A program made the translations under genes and the position numbers. Of a stretch of 64,000 bases of DNA, positions 1 to 11,717 are shown piece after piece. Source of the stretch: Sebastes aleutianus (taxonomy: Eukaryota > Chordata > Actinopteri > Perciformes > Sebastidae); the NCBI GenBank assembly GCA_916700875.1, contig CAKAKS010000060.1, forward strand, positions 30,228,120 to 30,292,119, written 5' to 3'. Under the pieces are notes generated by a model. The model made no database searches and was not told the origin of the DNA. It saw nothing but the letters and a program-made list of their open reading frames with translations. Numbering within the stretch: the first letter of the stretch is position 1; each line of letters starts with the position of its first letter.

Positions 1-1073
1 GTATTACGAACTTTTATTGTGCTGCAATCTCATGCAACTCAAGCATACTTTATCCTGGGCAAATATGTGGGAAGATATTTGTGTGCAGTCTGCGTCATCT
101 TTGTGTTTGGATGGCAGAGATCGCATCCACACAGTGCTTTGTGTGGAGCTGTTACCTTTGCCGCACGGTGGGAATAGGTTTCAAATTGTACCCATTTAGC
201 CACTAAAGTACAGTGGTAAACACAGCCGTCAGTCATAAACATTTTTCAGCTCTTGTTAATAGCGAGTGAATCATCTTAAACGGAGGCACCTGGGATGCAC
301 TTTACACTGAAATAGCTGCCATTATGTTCGCTTTAGCCACTTTAGACAAATACTCGCTGGCATTTCCTGACACTCTTGACACAGGCTAACTTTGTAATTG
401 ATGTAAAATGTCTGAGGGGGAAAGTGGTTTCTGTCACTTTAACTGCCAGAGGAGGTTTTTCTGCTTCGACCAAAAGCAGGCAAATATATATTTTGACAGA
501 ATGTCCTGCACTCGGCCCGGATTCCCATTAATAACTAAAACGGGGAACATTTATCAGCTTAGGTAATTAATAAATGGATTGATCTCGCCTCCTCCATCAA
601 GGAGAGGAGTCGTCATTGATCTATCATTCATGGTTATTTATGAGAGCACTAAATGCAGCTTGCATGCTCATTTCATCACATGGCTCCATAATGTGAGTCC
701 AATGTTATTATTTTATGTTCTGATATACACATTTCAGTTTTATGATGATGTCAATAGTTAATGGTGTCTGTGAGGGGACCTCCTTCCTCTTTGCTAAGCT
801 GTGAGCTTCAGGCCCCGATGAGATGACAATGTGGTGATTGTCGGCGCGCTGTTGCCACTTCAGTCATGACTTTTTAATGCTGTTTTCACACGGGAGCCCT
901 CCCCGGAATGATAAACAGATGCCTAATGCTTTTATGGATGTGATTTTCCTCCCCTCTCATTCTCTCCCTCTCCATCTCTACTTTATTCTCCCCCGCCTCT
1001 TTCTTTCTCTCTGCTTTAAATCTTACTTTTTCCTCCTCCTTTATTCTCTCCGTTTCTCTCTCTCTTCCTGCAG
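1..1073 (+). other. gabbr1: gabbr1 intron, upstream part
   Basis: The window opens inside an intron of gabbr1. No coding exon is visible before 1074. The last ~130 bases are a long pyrimidine-rich tract (from about 945) ending in the acceptor cag at 1071-1073. I see no clear repeat or RNA gene in the rest. Confidence 0.6.
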
Positions 1074-4000
1074 GTGTTGTGTCTGATCACGGCTCCAGTA
1101 ACCATGATCCTGTCGTCGCAGCAGGACGCCTCCTTTGCCTTTGCCGCTCTAGCAGTCGTCTTCTCTGCCTACATCACTCTGGTGGTGCTGTTCGTACCCA
1201 AGGTGCTCCGACTCGTCACTGACACCTCTAGGAAAATGCTGCACACACTGAAAAGTACACTCGTGTGGCGGTAAAACCAAAGGTCAAAACGTGCCGGCCT
1301 CTTTAGGGAGAAAGTCCAGCCTGTACTGCTCGGTGCATGAAAATGACAAACTTCTGAAACTCATTTTTGATGTTTGTGTGCAATGCAATATTGGACTGGC
1401 TGTGACATCAAATAACAAGGCTACTTAAATGATCAAATCTTTGCAATTTCACCATTACAGTAATAATCTGTGACGTTACATACTTAAAGCTGAAGTAGGC
1501 GAGATTGGAGCAAATATGATTAAAAAAAGTTATTTTTATAAAACGATCGCTATATCGTGACAGTAGTACATGAAACAGGTAACCTGAAAAAAATCATGTG
1601 CCTCTGTCTCCTCCGGTGCTCCTAACGGCATCTGTAAGATTTCACATATCGGAGGAAAACATGCAGTAAGAGCTGATCTGAGGTCTGCTGTCCGTCTGCC
1701 GTCTATGAGAGCCGGCTGTCAATCACTCGCAAACTCCGACCAAACGGTCAAACTAGGCAGCGCTGATCAAATATGAATCAATATTCTGTTACCTTAATGC
1801 TTATTTCTCTCGTCAAATGTTTTCAGAATCATCTTGTATTGCACGGTTTAGCTGTAAAATGAGAAAGTTTGTGACGCCGCCGCCACATGACCGGAGCACA
1901 TCCAATAGGAACGCTCTCTCAATTAAATGACCTGTGATTGGTCAACGTCTCCCGTCACGGGCTAGATTTTCTAAAGTCTGAAAACAGAGCCATGAGGAGG
2001 TGCAGAAGTCTAGTTATCTCTCAGAACACTTGAATTACAATATGCTGAAAGGTTATTATGAAATGTTTTCCCAATGATGCCAAAAATATACTGCCTACTG
2101 CCACTTTAATACAACAAGCCTTTAGATGTGCAGCTGCTTTAAACATTTGGTGTTGGGGAAAAACAGTGTTTTTTGAAGATATTTTTTGGGGCTTTTGCCT
2201 TTATTAGATAGTGAAGGTGACAGTTATGAAAGGGGGAGAGAGAGAGAGAGAGAGAGAAGGGATGACAGCAAAGGGCCACAGGTTGGATTTAAACCCTGGG
2301 TCGCTGCAGTAAGGACTCAGCCTTGGTATATGGGGGGCGCCTGCTCTACCAGGTGAGCTAACACAGCGCCCCAGAGTAAGACATTTTCAATATCTGGCAC
2401 GAGCTACAATGATTTGTTTGGAATAAATAGAAGGAGAACTGCACATGAGCACTGCTGCAGACTGTGCAGAGAGAGGAAAGAGTGCCACCTACTGAAATTC
2501 AAACTATATGAACAGAAAATCCAATGGGGGAAAACAAAAACATCTCAATATCGTCACCACTGTTTGACTGTCTGGCTGCTTCTGGTAGTGCAGTACAGAA
2601 ACAGCTCGACAGTGAGTGGAACGCACCAAAGATGTAATGAAATAAGAAACAATTTGAAAATTCCTTCAGACAAATGTGAGAGATTTGGCTAAAAAAAGGG
2701 CTGCAAATATCTAAAAATGTGTTCTCATAAAGATGCATTATTCATTCAGCAGACAGTGCTCTCAGGCCTGCTCTCTTGTTCTTTATTGACTTCCTGTTCC
2801 TGTGGCGGTCCAGATGCGGCGTCTCATCACCCGTGGCGAGTGGCAGTCGGAGCAGCAGGACACTCTGAAGACCGGTTCGTCCACCAACAACAACGACGAG
2901 GAGAAATCCCGGCAGCTGGAGAGAGAGAACAGGGAGCTGCAAAAGATCATCCAGGAGGTGGAGACGTTATATACCTTATACATTATACACACACACTATT
3001 ATTATTATAGTTTGAATTATTAATAATAATAATAATACACATTAGTAGCATAGTTTGAATTATTATTATTAATATTCATAACAATAATAATAAACATCTA
3101 AATGACACATCATTCACATAATTAGTACACACAATTCATTGTATAATACACATATTTGGGGACATATAGGTTACACAAGTCATGTATTCATGTGCATTTA
3201 TTATAGACATAAGGTGTATAGTATTGTGCAGAATTGATTGTACCTACTTTGCAACAGAGAATGCTACATGAGAAAACAGAGAATAATAATAACACACAAT
3301 CGTACAAATAGAGACATGAGTTTATGTTATCATGCAGCCTTTGTTATTATTGATTTATTTATTGCTTTTTGTAGGTTTTCTTTGATAATGTAACCTTGTT
3401 TCTATGGTTTGCTTTCACACTGACAGAACAGTTTATTCAATGTTATTATAGAAGTGTTGCTCCTTAAATTGACTAAAAAAAAAAACTGTAAAAGGTTTTG
3501 AATTTTTTCAGGCTGATAAGGTTCCAATCGTGTTTGGAAAATGTATTTTCACGATTATTCGACTAATCGCTTTGTCTATAAAATGTCACAAAATTGTGGG
3601 AAAATGCTCATCATAGTTTCCCAAAGCCTTCGGACTGTCCAACCAACAGTCCCAAACCCAGTGGTGGAATATAACTAAGCACATTTACTCAAGTTCTGCA
3701 CTTATGTAAACATTTTAGGTACTTACTTGAGTCTTTTCTTTTCATACCATTCTCTACTTCTACTCCGCTACATCTCAGAGGAAATATTGTACTTTTTATT
3801 TCACTATATTTATCTGGCAGCTTTAGTTACTTTACAAAATCACAGATTTTTTTTGCATACAAAATACATTATTTCTCACTATTTGCCAAATCTTTACAAA
3901 CCAAACAATCAATCGATTAGTGGAGCAAATAATCAGCAGATTGATCCATAATGAAAATAATCACCAGATAATGGTTCAAAATGAGCTCCAGCTCTACCAA

Positions 4001-5373
4001 CTACAAAAGTAAAATCCTGCTTGTACATAAATCCATGAGTAATAATAATCTTATGATATAATATATAATACCACAACAGTCACAGGGGACATGTCTCTGC
4101 ATTGAGTACTTTTAATTTTAATACTTTAAGTACATTTTCCTGATTATACTTACATACTTTTTCTTAAGTAACATGTTCAATGCAGGACTTTTACTCATAA
4201 CAGAGTATTTTTACAGTGTTGTACTAGTATTTTTACTTCAGTAAAGGATCTGAATACTTCCTCTACCACTACCAAAACCTAAATATATTTAATGTATTAA
4301 TTAGGGCTGTCAAAGTTAACGCAATAATTACACAATAACGCAAATTTGTTTTAACACCACTAATTTCTTGAACATATGAATGCATTCTTTTGGAGGTTGT
4401 AGCGGTCTCGGTTTTGAAGCTAGAGTGAAGATACTAAGATAGAAAACCTGGGGAATCCATTGGTACCCACCACGTCATACTAGCTTGTCATGAAGGAGGT
4501 TAAATAACGCTCCAAACTTGCACTAAATTTTGGCGAGGAAAAACTGTCATGGCCATTTTCAAAGGGGTCCCTTGACCTCTGACCTGATCAGCACACTGAC
4601 ACACTGACAGCTGTTGTTGCCTGTTGGGCTGCAGTTTGCCATGTTATGATTTGAGCATATTGTTTTATGCTAAATGCAGTACCTGTGAGGGTTTCTGGAA
4701 AATATCTGTCATTGCTTTGTGTTGTTAACTGATTACCAATAATAAATATATACATACATTTGCATAAAGCAAACATATTTGCCCACTCCCATGTTGATAA
4801 GACTATTACATACTGGACAGATCTCCCTTTAAGGTACATGTTGAACAGATAAAAAATGTGCGATTAATCACAATTAATCATGGACAATCATGCGATTAAT
4901 CACGATTAAATATTTTAATCGATTGACAGCCCTAGTATTATCATATTTAGGAAGCTGGAACAAGCATAAAGTTTTGGTAGAAAAGACCAATTAATTGCAA
5001 TCAGTTAAATGCTAATAAATGCTAAATATTTAAAGTAAAGTGTTACACCTCTACAACGATCTCTCTCTCCTCTTTGTTGTGTCATTAGAAAGAAGAGAGG
5101 GTATCGGCGCTCCGCAACCAGCTGGCTGAGCGACAGGCTCTACGCAACCGCCGCCGCCCCTCCTCAGGCCAGAACCAGAACCACAACGCCCCGCCGCCAT
5201 CCTCCCAGCCGGATCCCAAGTCTCTGCTTCCCCCGCCCGGCTACCCCAACCCCACCACGGACAATCACTCCCTCCCGCCGTCCTTCTCCAACTCCTCCAA
5301 CCTCTACCCGGCTGACAGCAAGATGAGCCGCAACCACTGTCACAACAGCCAGATCCCACTGCTGTATAAATAG
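1074..5373 (+). CDS. gabbr1: GABA-B receptor subunit 1, last three coding exons (partial)
   Basis: Class C GPCR subunit that binds GABA and works as an obligate heterodimer with GABBR2 at synapses. Three exons are visible: 1074-1202, 2814-2957 and 5089-5373 (stop TAG 5371-5373). All joins are phase 0 with GT-AG borders. Exon one encodes the end of TM6, the third extracellular loop and TM7 (VLCLITAPVTMILSSQQD... to ...LVVLFVPK), nearly the mammalian sequence. Exon two starts MRRLITRGEWQSE and runs into the heptad-rich coiled coil (DEEKSRQLERENRELQ) that pairs with GABBR2. Exon three finishes the coiled coil and has an arginine cluster (RNRRR) where mammals have the RSRR ER-retention signal, then a Pro/Asn-rich tail ending PLLYK; mammals end VHLLYK. 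The extracellular and earlier TM exons lie upstream of the window. The identification is from sequence recall and is firm; a teleost a/b paralogue cannot be assigned. Confidence 0.95.
1488..2105 (+). mobile_element. TTAA-flanked MITE (piggyBac-like), copy 1, in gabbr1 intron
   Basis: The element is bounded by TTAA at 1484-1487 and 2106-2109. Termini are imperfect inverted repeats (AGCTGAAGTAGGCGAG at the left; CTGCCTACTGCCACT at the right). A second copy in the opposite orientation is at 7420-8122, and a short terminal fragment is near 48575-48620. There is no transposase frame, so it is non-autonomous. The TTAA flanks suggest piggyBac-type mobilisation, which is an inference. Confidence 0.7.
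2186..2372 (-). mobile_element. tRNA-derived SINE, minus orientation
   Basis: Read on the minus strand it begins GGGGCGCTGTGTTAGCTCAC with a tRNA-like A box, then a B-box-like GGGTTTAAATCC. It ends toward 2186 in a tail with a (GA)n/(CT)n stretch at about 2237-2257. This is the typical layout of teleost tRNA-head SINEs. It is not a functional tRNA because the acceptor stem does not close. Confidence 0.6.
2996..3115. repeat. TAA/TTA-rich microsatellite
   Basis: Runs of TTA and TAA trinucleotides occur just after the donor of the second visible gabbr1 exon. The rest of the intron up to 3650 shows no recognisable feature. Confidence 0.7.
3655..4272. mobile_element. Teleost MITE, 'TGGTGGAA...TTACTCAAGT' family
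   Basis: The ends are inverted: CAGTGGTGGAATATAACTAA at the left and the complementary sense TACTTCCTCTACCACTACC at the right, with internal TTTACTCAAGTTCTGCACTTA and TTACTTCAGTAAAGGATC. A relative lies at 36026-36596 and a third, interrupted one near 18310-18960. There is no coding capacity. Confidence 0.6.
4302..4934. mobile_element. hAT-like MITE, 'TAGGGCTGTCAA' family, copy 1
   Basis: Starts TAGGGCTGTCAAAGTTAACG and ends CGATTGACAGCCCTA, giving ~12-bp terminal inverted repeats. The eight flanking bases are GTATTAAT and GTATTATC (6 of 8 match), consistent with an aged 8-bp target duplication. The interior carries GCGATTAATCACGATTAA-type motifs. Relatives are at 11718 and 23500. Confidence 0.75.
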
Positions 5374-6886
5374 GCGAGGCACTGGGAGAGGGTTGTGGGG
5401 GGGTAGACAGTGGCACAATGCACACACACATGGGACACAAAACACAATGAGACACTGTGACTTTCACTTGTTTCGGCCATGAGCACAGCGGTGTAGTGAC
5501 ACTGTTTTTAAAATACGGGCGTGGAAGCACAAAAGACGACACAGGAGTGCTTTACACTGAGCAGCTTCGGGGAGAGTCACGCAGCTAACACCCGTCCTCA
5601 CAGTTTTGATGTTCAACCCAGCAACGAGGCACATGTGACTGGTCAGACTGGACAGCACACACAGGTCTTTTCAAATGTCAAGTGAACAGAAAGATCTCTC
5701 AATCATTCTTCTCCTTCATTCGTTATCTCGTTCTGTTGTGGAGAGACACCGCGTCGAGGATCTTAAAAGGAAACGTTTGTGTTTGTGTCTTTGCTATATC
5801 GTCTCCACCTTTCGTCTCTTCGAGTTTGTTGACTAGGCAAGCACATACAGTAGTGATTTATATTGTTCTGTAATATCTGATCTGTTTTGTCATGGAGGTG
5901 TTGTTGAATTATTTGTTTACTTTTCAGGAGAGACGTGAAAACTGAAATTTACAAAGGGACAAAAGCAATGTACAGTTTGTTTTCTCTCCAATGTTTCCCC
6001 TGAACAGCGGCCGAGCTGGACTGGTTTCACTGAAAAGTGATAATGTGCATTATTAAATAGCCATAATTTTGAAGGGGCTTGGCATGTATGGATGTCTGTT
6101 GTCAGGACCATGTATTCAAGTACAACACCGCATCTTAAAAATCCTCCTTCAGTCCTTTTGCTGAATATTAGACCCATTTTAAAGGAGAAAATGATCCAAT
6201 CTTGCTCATCTACTGTATAGATACAATTTTGATAGTTTTGCCATTTGAAATAATGTGTTTTTTTGAGATTTGTGTTGTATCTATTCAGCAGTGTAGTACA
6301 GTCGTAGCCATCAAATAAACCCCTCATCCTGTATTGTGTATTTTGAAGATATCGCCGGCTACTGCTGCAGCCACATTCACTGCAGCTGATTCTCTCATTT
6401 TGTAGAGAAAAACTCAACTTCCAACTCGCCAGAAGAATAGTTTGTACTTTCTGCCTCCTGGAAATGAAAGCCAATTTATATTTCTACAGCAGCAGTGCGG
6501 TGAGATGTGGGGCTTCTACGATGGCTATTTCTGTGGATATTCAGAAGAAAGCACAGTTTTTATACATGTGAATCTGTTACTCGTCATTCTTGTGAGCCTT
6601 TTTTATTTTAAAATGATGTTTTTTCTTATCTTTTCCCATAACAGACAATCTGGATGGATGCTAATTTTTTATTATTTTTTTTTTCTTTCCCATTTTGCCT
6701 TTGGGTAAATTGTAAATGTATCAAAGAAGGATATACATAAAGTAATGTGAGATTTATTCAGCAGTTAATCTGGATGTACTATTTCATTCACGAGCTATTT
6801 CAAGATTATATAAAAGCAATGATACCTGAACAGCTCTATCAGCAGGTTAAACAATACTTTGTCAAATATTTATAAAAAAAAATAAT

Positions 6887-6921
<35 letters not shown>

Positions 6922-7330
6922 AGTGTGCACTTTAAACTGAACTAAACTGGTTATTCCACTTTATGTTGCTGTCATTCTAATACATTTAGCTCAGGGTATG
7001 GAGGAGGACATCAATGAATGAAATAGGCCATATTTATTAACTGTGCAGTTCCTGGATCAGATAGTGTAACATATGAATGCAGAAATAATTTAGGAAATGT
7101 TCTATTATCTTGCACATATATGACAATATACATGGATTTGGGGATATTTGTATTCACTATATCTAAGATCTTAAATGTTAATATATTTCAGAGTATGTGT
7201 ATGCAAATATATGGGTACCATAAATAAAATAATTGTTTTTTCATTGGGTATTTTTGTGTTTCAGTGATACCTTTATTTATTACAGGAATTACAGGGTTAT
7301 TTTCCAAAACACTACGCTGTTGAGTGAAAC
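5374..7330 (+). other. gabbr1: gabbr1 3' UTR and downstream DNA
   Basis: No coding gene was found here. The sequence after the gabbr1 stop is unique-looking, A/T-rich and lacks the MITE families seen nearby, which fits a long 3' UTR. Candidate poly(A) signals AATAAA lie at 6314-6319 and 7223-7228; which one is used cannot be told. An (AT)n run is at 6891-6918. The 185-codon open frame on the minus strand at 5917-6474 has no recognisable domain and is taken as chance. Confidence 0.5.
6891..6918. repeat. (AT)n microsatellite
   Basis: About 14 uninterrupted AT units lie within the putative gabbr1 3' UTR. Confidence 0.9.
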
Positions 7331-7419
7331 TGAAACTGTAATTACAAGAAAGTCTGAAATGTTTTAGTGGAATTTTCATCAGCTTTTCTCAGCTAGATCC
7401 TACACAATTTGACGATTAA

Positions 7420-8122
7420 CCTTGCGGTAGGCAGAATGTTTTTGGCATAATTGGGAAAAGATTTCATAATAACCTTTCAGCATATTGTAATTCAAGTGTT
7501 CTGAGAGAAAACTAGACTTCTGCACCTCCTCATGGCTCTGTTTTCAGGCTTTAAAAAGTTTAGCTTGTGACGGGAGACTTTGGCCAATCACAGGTCATTT
7601 TATTGAGAGAGAGAGAGTGTTCCTATTTCATTCAACGGAGGCAGTTGTCAATCACTCGATCAAACGGTCAAACTAGGAATTCATATGTTGTTACTGTAAT
7701 GCCTATTTCTTTCCTCAAATGTTTTCAGAAACATCATGTAGTGCACGGTTCAGCTGGTCACAAACTTTCTCATTTTACAGCTAAACAGTACACTACCTGA
7801 TGTTTCTGAAAACATTTGAGGAGAGAAATAGGCATTACAGTAACAGAATATTGATTCATATTTGATCAGCGCTGCCTAGTTTGACCGTGTGATCGGAGTT
7901 TGTGAGTGATTGACAGCTGCTCAGAGACGGCAAGGCTCCAGCTCGGATCTGATTGGTGGTTTTCCTCCGGTCTGTGAAATCTTGCAGATGCCATTAGGAG
8001 GACAAAGAGGCACATGATTTTTATTCAGATCACCTGTCTCATGTACTACTGTCAGGATATAGTGACCGTTTTATAAAGATACGTTTTTTAATCATATTTG
8101 CTCCGATCTTCCTACTGCTGCT
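7420..8122 (-). mobile_element. TTAA-flanked MITE, copy 2, with internal inverted duplication
   Basis: Bounded by TTAA at 7416-7419 and 8123-8126, with termini CCTTGCGGTAGGCAG and CTTCCTACTGCTGCT. It is the reverse orientation of the 1488 element. The part around 7650-7745 is repeated in inverted form at about 7775-7880 (shared motifs include ATGTTTTCAGAAACATCATG and its complement, and AAACGGTCAAACTAG), so the copy is larger than copy 1 and could fold on itself. Confidence 0.7.
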
Positions 8123-9000
8123 TTAATTTTTCAGCGTTTTATCTTTTTAAAAAAAAAAACTTTCAGCTCCCTAAAGAGTCTCTATATCCTGTACATCATC
8201 CACTAGATGTCACCAGTTATTTATTGCTTTTCTTATACTCCCAATGACCTTTTGAGCAGTTAACTCTGTCAGGTTGAGTATATTTGTCAGTGATATTTCT
8301 CGCGGGAGTCAAAGAGCAAATAAACCCAGAAGAAGAGATCATTAAACGAAAAATGGGAAGCGGATTTCAACACAACGACCAGCTGCGGAGGCCAGCGGGA
8401 ACCTCGTTACTGAGACAATAAGTGGATGTTTGTGGATAAAAAGAGACTAAAGTAGACAAATGGCTCCCAAGTACATCCGATAGTTGTATAATGTGAGTTT
8501 TACATGATGTGACAAAACCAGCTGTGCTGTAGTCCCACACATATACAGTACACACTGAATGCAGTCACGTACACACACACACACTCACACTCCCTCCCAT
8601 GTCATGTCTCTTTCCAGCTGACTGAAGATGAAGTATGTGGTCATAGAGGGAAGGTGGTGTGGAGGAGGAGGGAGGTTGTGTGTGGGAGAGAGGGTGGTGG
8701 TGGTGGTGGGGGGGGTGTCACTGGGGAAAACCCGTTCTGGGCTGAGGCTTCTGTGGGCCTCCACCTGACACAGCACACAGCAAGAGCACAGAAAAGTAGG
8801 AAATTCCCCTCATCTTGTCTGATCTAACAAAGGAAGTATTTGCTGGCTGTGGAGGAATTTCAAAGCATCCTTTGCCAGAAAACAGGCCGAGCCCGCTACA
8901 GTGTGTACTGTATGTGTACTGCCCTACCTGGCTGCTGGAACTGTTTACCTACTTTCTATTTGGCATCTCAGTTATGAAATTAATTCATCCTTTGTTGTGA
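8123..9000. other. Intergenic DNA between gabbr1 and tnf
   Basis: No gene is visible. It holds a poorly defined dispersed-repeat stretch (about 8190-8340), an (AC)n run at 8572-8591, and a GGTGGT-rich purine stretch at 8640-8720. Confidence 0.5.
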
Positions 9001-9449
9001 CACAATTTTTTTTTTTTTGCATTTTAATTTAATTCATGTGAACATAAAGTATATAAATATAACACCTAATCCCAATGATTTAAATATAAATAAATACAAA
9101 TAAATACATACATACAAGTTGTGATGAGATTTCTGTACATTATCCTTGAACTAAACTCTCCAGTGAAGAGCTTTGTCTGTATCCGATACAGCAGAGAAAG
9201 TCTAGCCATACTACAATCTCAGGTCAGCATAAATAATGTAATAAAAAAAGTGCCTTAAAATAGAAAAAAAATGTTGTAAACTGTTACAGTTTATAGGATT
9301 TTTTTTCAGGTACAAGCTTTATCTCCATTGAGATTTAAACAGTTCTACATCACCATGAAGATGAATAATAATAAAATAAAAACATAACGTAAAAAAATGG
9401 CACTTTGCAGAGCTTTGTATCGTCTCTACTATCTCAGCAAGGAGTCATT
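9001..9449 (-). other. tnf: tnf 3' UTR with AU-rich element
   Basis: On the minus strand, after the tnf stop, 9075-9106 reads as overlapping ATTTA pentamers including TTATTTATA, preceded by TGTATGTATTTATTTG. This is the layout of a class II AU-rich element, which in mammalian TNF mRNA recruits TTP and HuR. A possible variant poly(A) signal ATTAAA (plus-strand tttaat) lies at about 9024. The UTR end is inferred. Confidence 0.65.
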
Positions 9450-10695
9450 TCATAGTGCAAACACACCAAAGAAAGTCCTTCCCTCGTCGGTCTCCAGCTC
9501 TGATAGCTGGTTGGTTTCCGTCCACAGTTTGTCTCCTTTGTTCAGCTGAAACACAGCGCCCAGATAAATGGCGTTGTACCAGCCCTGCCCATCTGTGTAG
9601 CTGTCCTCCTGAGCGGTGTTTTGGCACGCCGACCTCACCGCGCTCATCAGAGATGCTTTGCTGCCCAGGGAGTCTGAGTAGCGCCAGATCCTGTGGCTGA
9701 GAGGTGTGTGGCGTTTTCCCGCTCCGTCCTCGTCGTCGCCATCGCTGCAGGAGACTCTGAACGACGCCTGGCTGTAGACGAAGTAGAGGCCGGTTTGAGG
9801 GATAATGATCTGGTTGTTCTCCAGCTGGAAGCCACCCTGAGCAAATGCCTGGCCCTGACCGCTTCTCCACTCCAGCTGGTGATGCGAAGTCTCATCGTCT
9901 TCTTCGTAGCTACCTGGAAATACAGCAAGAGGAAGCGCCGTTACAGCCTTGAAACGCTTTGGTTCGTCACCACAGGGTGTTCAATAACCAACAGGTATGT
10001 TATTCAGGGAAGATTGACTGAAGCCAGTGAATAACTTGTGCAACAACTTCCTTATAGTGCTCTCGTCTAACACACTTCTAAAAAAAGAAGCGGCAAACAT
10101 CACACAAGTGGAAGAAAAGAGTCGAGATCATGAGCGCGTTGTTTGCTGAGGACCAAATCAAGGTGACTCACCTTCTAAATGGATGGCTGCCTTGGCTTTG
10201 CTGCTGATTCGCCTCAGTGTGGAGTGGGGATCTGAGGAGAGGAAGACAAATGTGAGCTTTTCTCAAATAATACACAAAGACTCAAGTATATCTCACAAAA
10301 ACCCCCCTTTAGCATTTTCTTTTTTACTTGCGCAGCCATGCATATAATCACCTGTTGTCTCAGCAGTGACCTTGTTGATCAGCGCTTCTGTTTGTCCTGA
10401 TTGTGTCTGTAAGGAGGGGAAAAACATATTTAAACACTGAATTCTTTTTTACAGAAAATACAAAGTTTTAAAAGATCAGATAGAGAAAGACAGAGCCACT
10501 CCTTACCATCAATTCTGGCTTTCCACTCCAGTACCAAGCACACAGTAGAACGCCTCCTAAACAAAGGGCCACAATGAGAAGGGCCATGGACACCTTCCAT
10601 ATCTGCCCTAAGGTGGACTTCTTTTCCACCAAAACCACTGTCCTCTCCTCAAGACCCATCTCCGCATCACCTGGTGCTGTTGTGTAGGCCACCAT
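9450..10695 (-). CDS. tnf: Tumour necrosis factor (TNF-alpha type)
   Basis: Type II membrane cytokine, shed as a trimer, acting through TNF receptors in inflammation. Four coding exons on the minus strand: 10695-10507, 10406-10352, 10231-10172 and 9913-9450; phases fit and all borders are GT-AG. The joined protein is 255 residues, the usual teleost size. The ATG at 10695 (MVAYTTAPGD) was chosen over an in-frame GTG nine bases upstream. Residues ~32-56 form the transmembrane helix (IWKVSMALLIVALC...). The TNF homology domain lies in the last exon: signature IIIPQTGLYFVYSQ at ~137-150, Cys157 and Cys198 placed like the TNF disulfide pair, GWYNAIYLGAVFQL, and C-terminal GRTFFGVFAL. The gene is convergent with gabbr1 and about 14 kb from a second TNF-family gene in the same orientation, as in other fish. 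Regulation: TATA box, CRE/kappaB pair and 3' AU-rich element, annotated separately. Confidence 0.96.
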
Positions 10696-10861
10696 GCTGT
10701 GCACAACCCTGATCTCTGGAGTCTTTACTGCTTGCAGTTTAGAAAAAAAAACTCTACCAACTAAACTCTTGCTGTGTCTTCAGGTGCTTCCAGTGCTCGA
10801 TGGTGATACTTCTCTCTTTGTGTTGCTATTGTGTTAAGAGTGAACTTCTGCCAGAGAGCTT

Positions 10862-10916
10862 GTAGTATTTATGCTGTGGCAGCTGCTTCTGAAGAAGGGA
10901 AACTCCGATGATGTCA
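10862..10916 (-). promoter_or_regulatory. tnf: tnf core promoter: CRE-like, kappaB and TATA
   Basis: Read on the minus strand: TGACATCA (10916-10909), two bases, then GGAGTTTCCC (10906-10897; complement GGGAAACTCC fits GGGRNWYYCC exactly), then CATAAATAC at about 10872-10864. The ATG is ~170 bases further on. The order CRE, kappaB, TATA matches the known CRE-kappa3 composite of the human TNF promoter. Motifs are seen directly; function is inferred. Confidence 0.65.
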
Positions 10917-11717
10917 CTCTGTAAGCAGAGACACAGCAGGACACAGCGCAGCAGCAGCATCAGAGCGGCCGGGCCATGGAAGGAAGGAAAAGTCACAGAA
11001 TCTTTAGTGGATTTTCACCACAGCGTGGAACCCAACGGGAGTCGTGGTTTTAGGATGGGAAAGTGGTTGTTCCCTACTTTTGGGTTTTGAAAAATTACAC
11101 AGTGTTGTAACACAAACACACAGACACAGACACGCATGCACAAACACACACGCTGTACACACATGTTGTACACACACTGAGACAGACACAAAGTCATAAA
11201 CACATATTGAGCTCATTACTGACTTGAGCCACCCACAGAATGTAAGCTCTGTCTGTGACTGCTGAGGCTGACACAGAAATCCACAACTCACCGACAATTA
11301 GAGGTCAGACCAGATGTTTTGAAATGCCACAAAAATGTGTGGATTGTGTAAACAATTCACCTGTTCGTCACCTATTTCGGTAACACTTGACTTTAACAGC
11401 CCCCTATTTAGCAATTATAAGCACTATATAAACATTTAATAGACGATGTAGTTGTAAGCAGATATGAGGACGTTTATTAATGTACAGTATTTGTCAACAG
11501 CTATAACTTCTCCTATGAAGACATGTTATATTACAACTGTGTTGTACTAGATTCATTATTCTTCATAGACCTGACTCTTATGGGAGCCCACATGAGATGT
11601 TATAGCTTTTAATAAATACATTAATAAAGACATGTGTATGCTAATAACTACATTTTAGTGTGTTAACTGCTAAATCTGTATGTTTTCAGTATTACTTGAG
11701 GTTCAGTAGAAAATCAC
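10917..11717. other. Intergenic DNA upstream of tnf
   Basis: This is likely the distal tnf promoter region. It includes a CA-rich low-complexity stretch at 11105-11195. No gene or clear transposon is recognised, apart from A/T-rich repeat-like sequence at 11380-11690. Confidence 0.45.

Noticed and set aside
5917..6474. 185-codon open frame on the minus strand
   Set aside because: It lies opposite the gabbr1 3' UTR, shows no domain or splice context, and its composition is like random translation.
10468..10704. GTG at 10704 as the tnf start
   Set aside because: The ATG at 10695 gives the conserved teleost MVAYTT start and has a better context.
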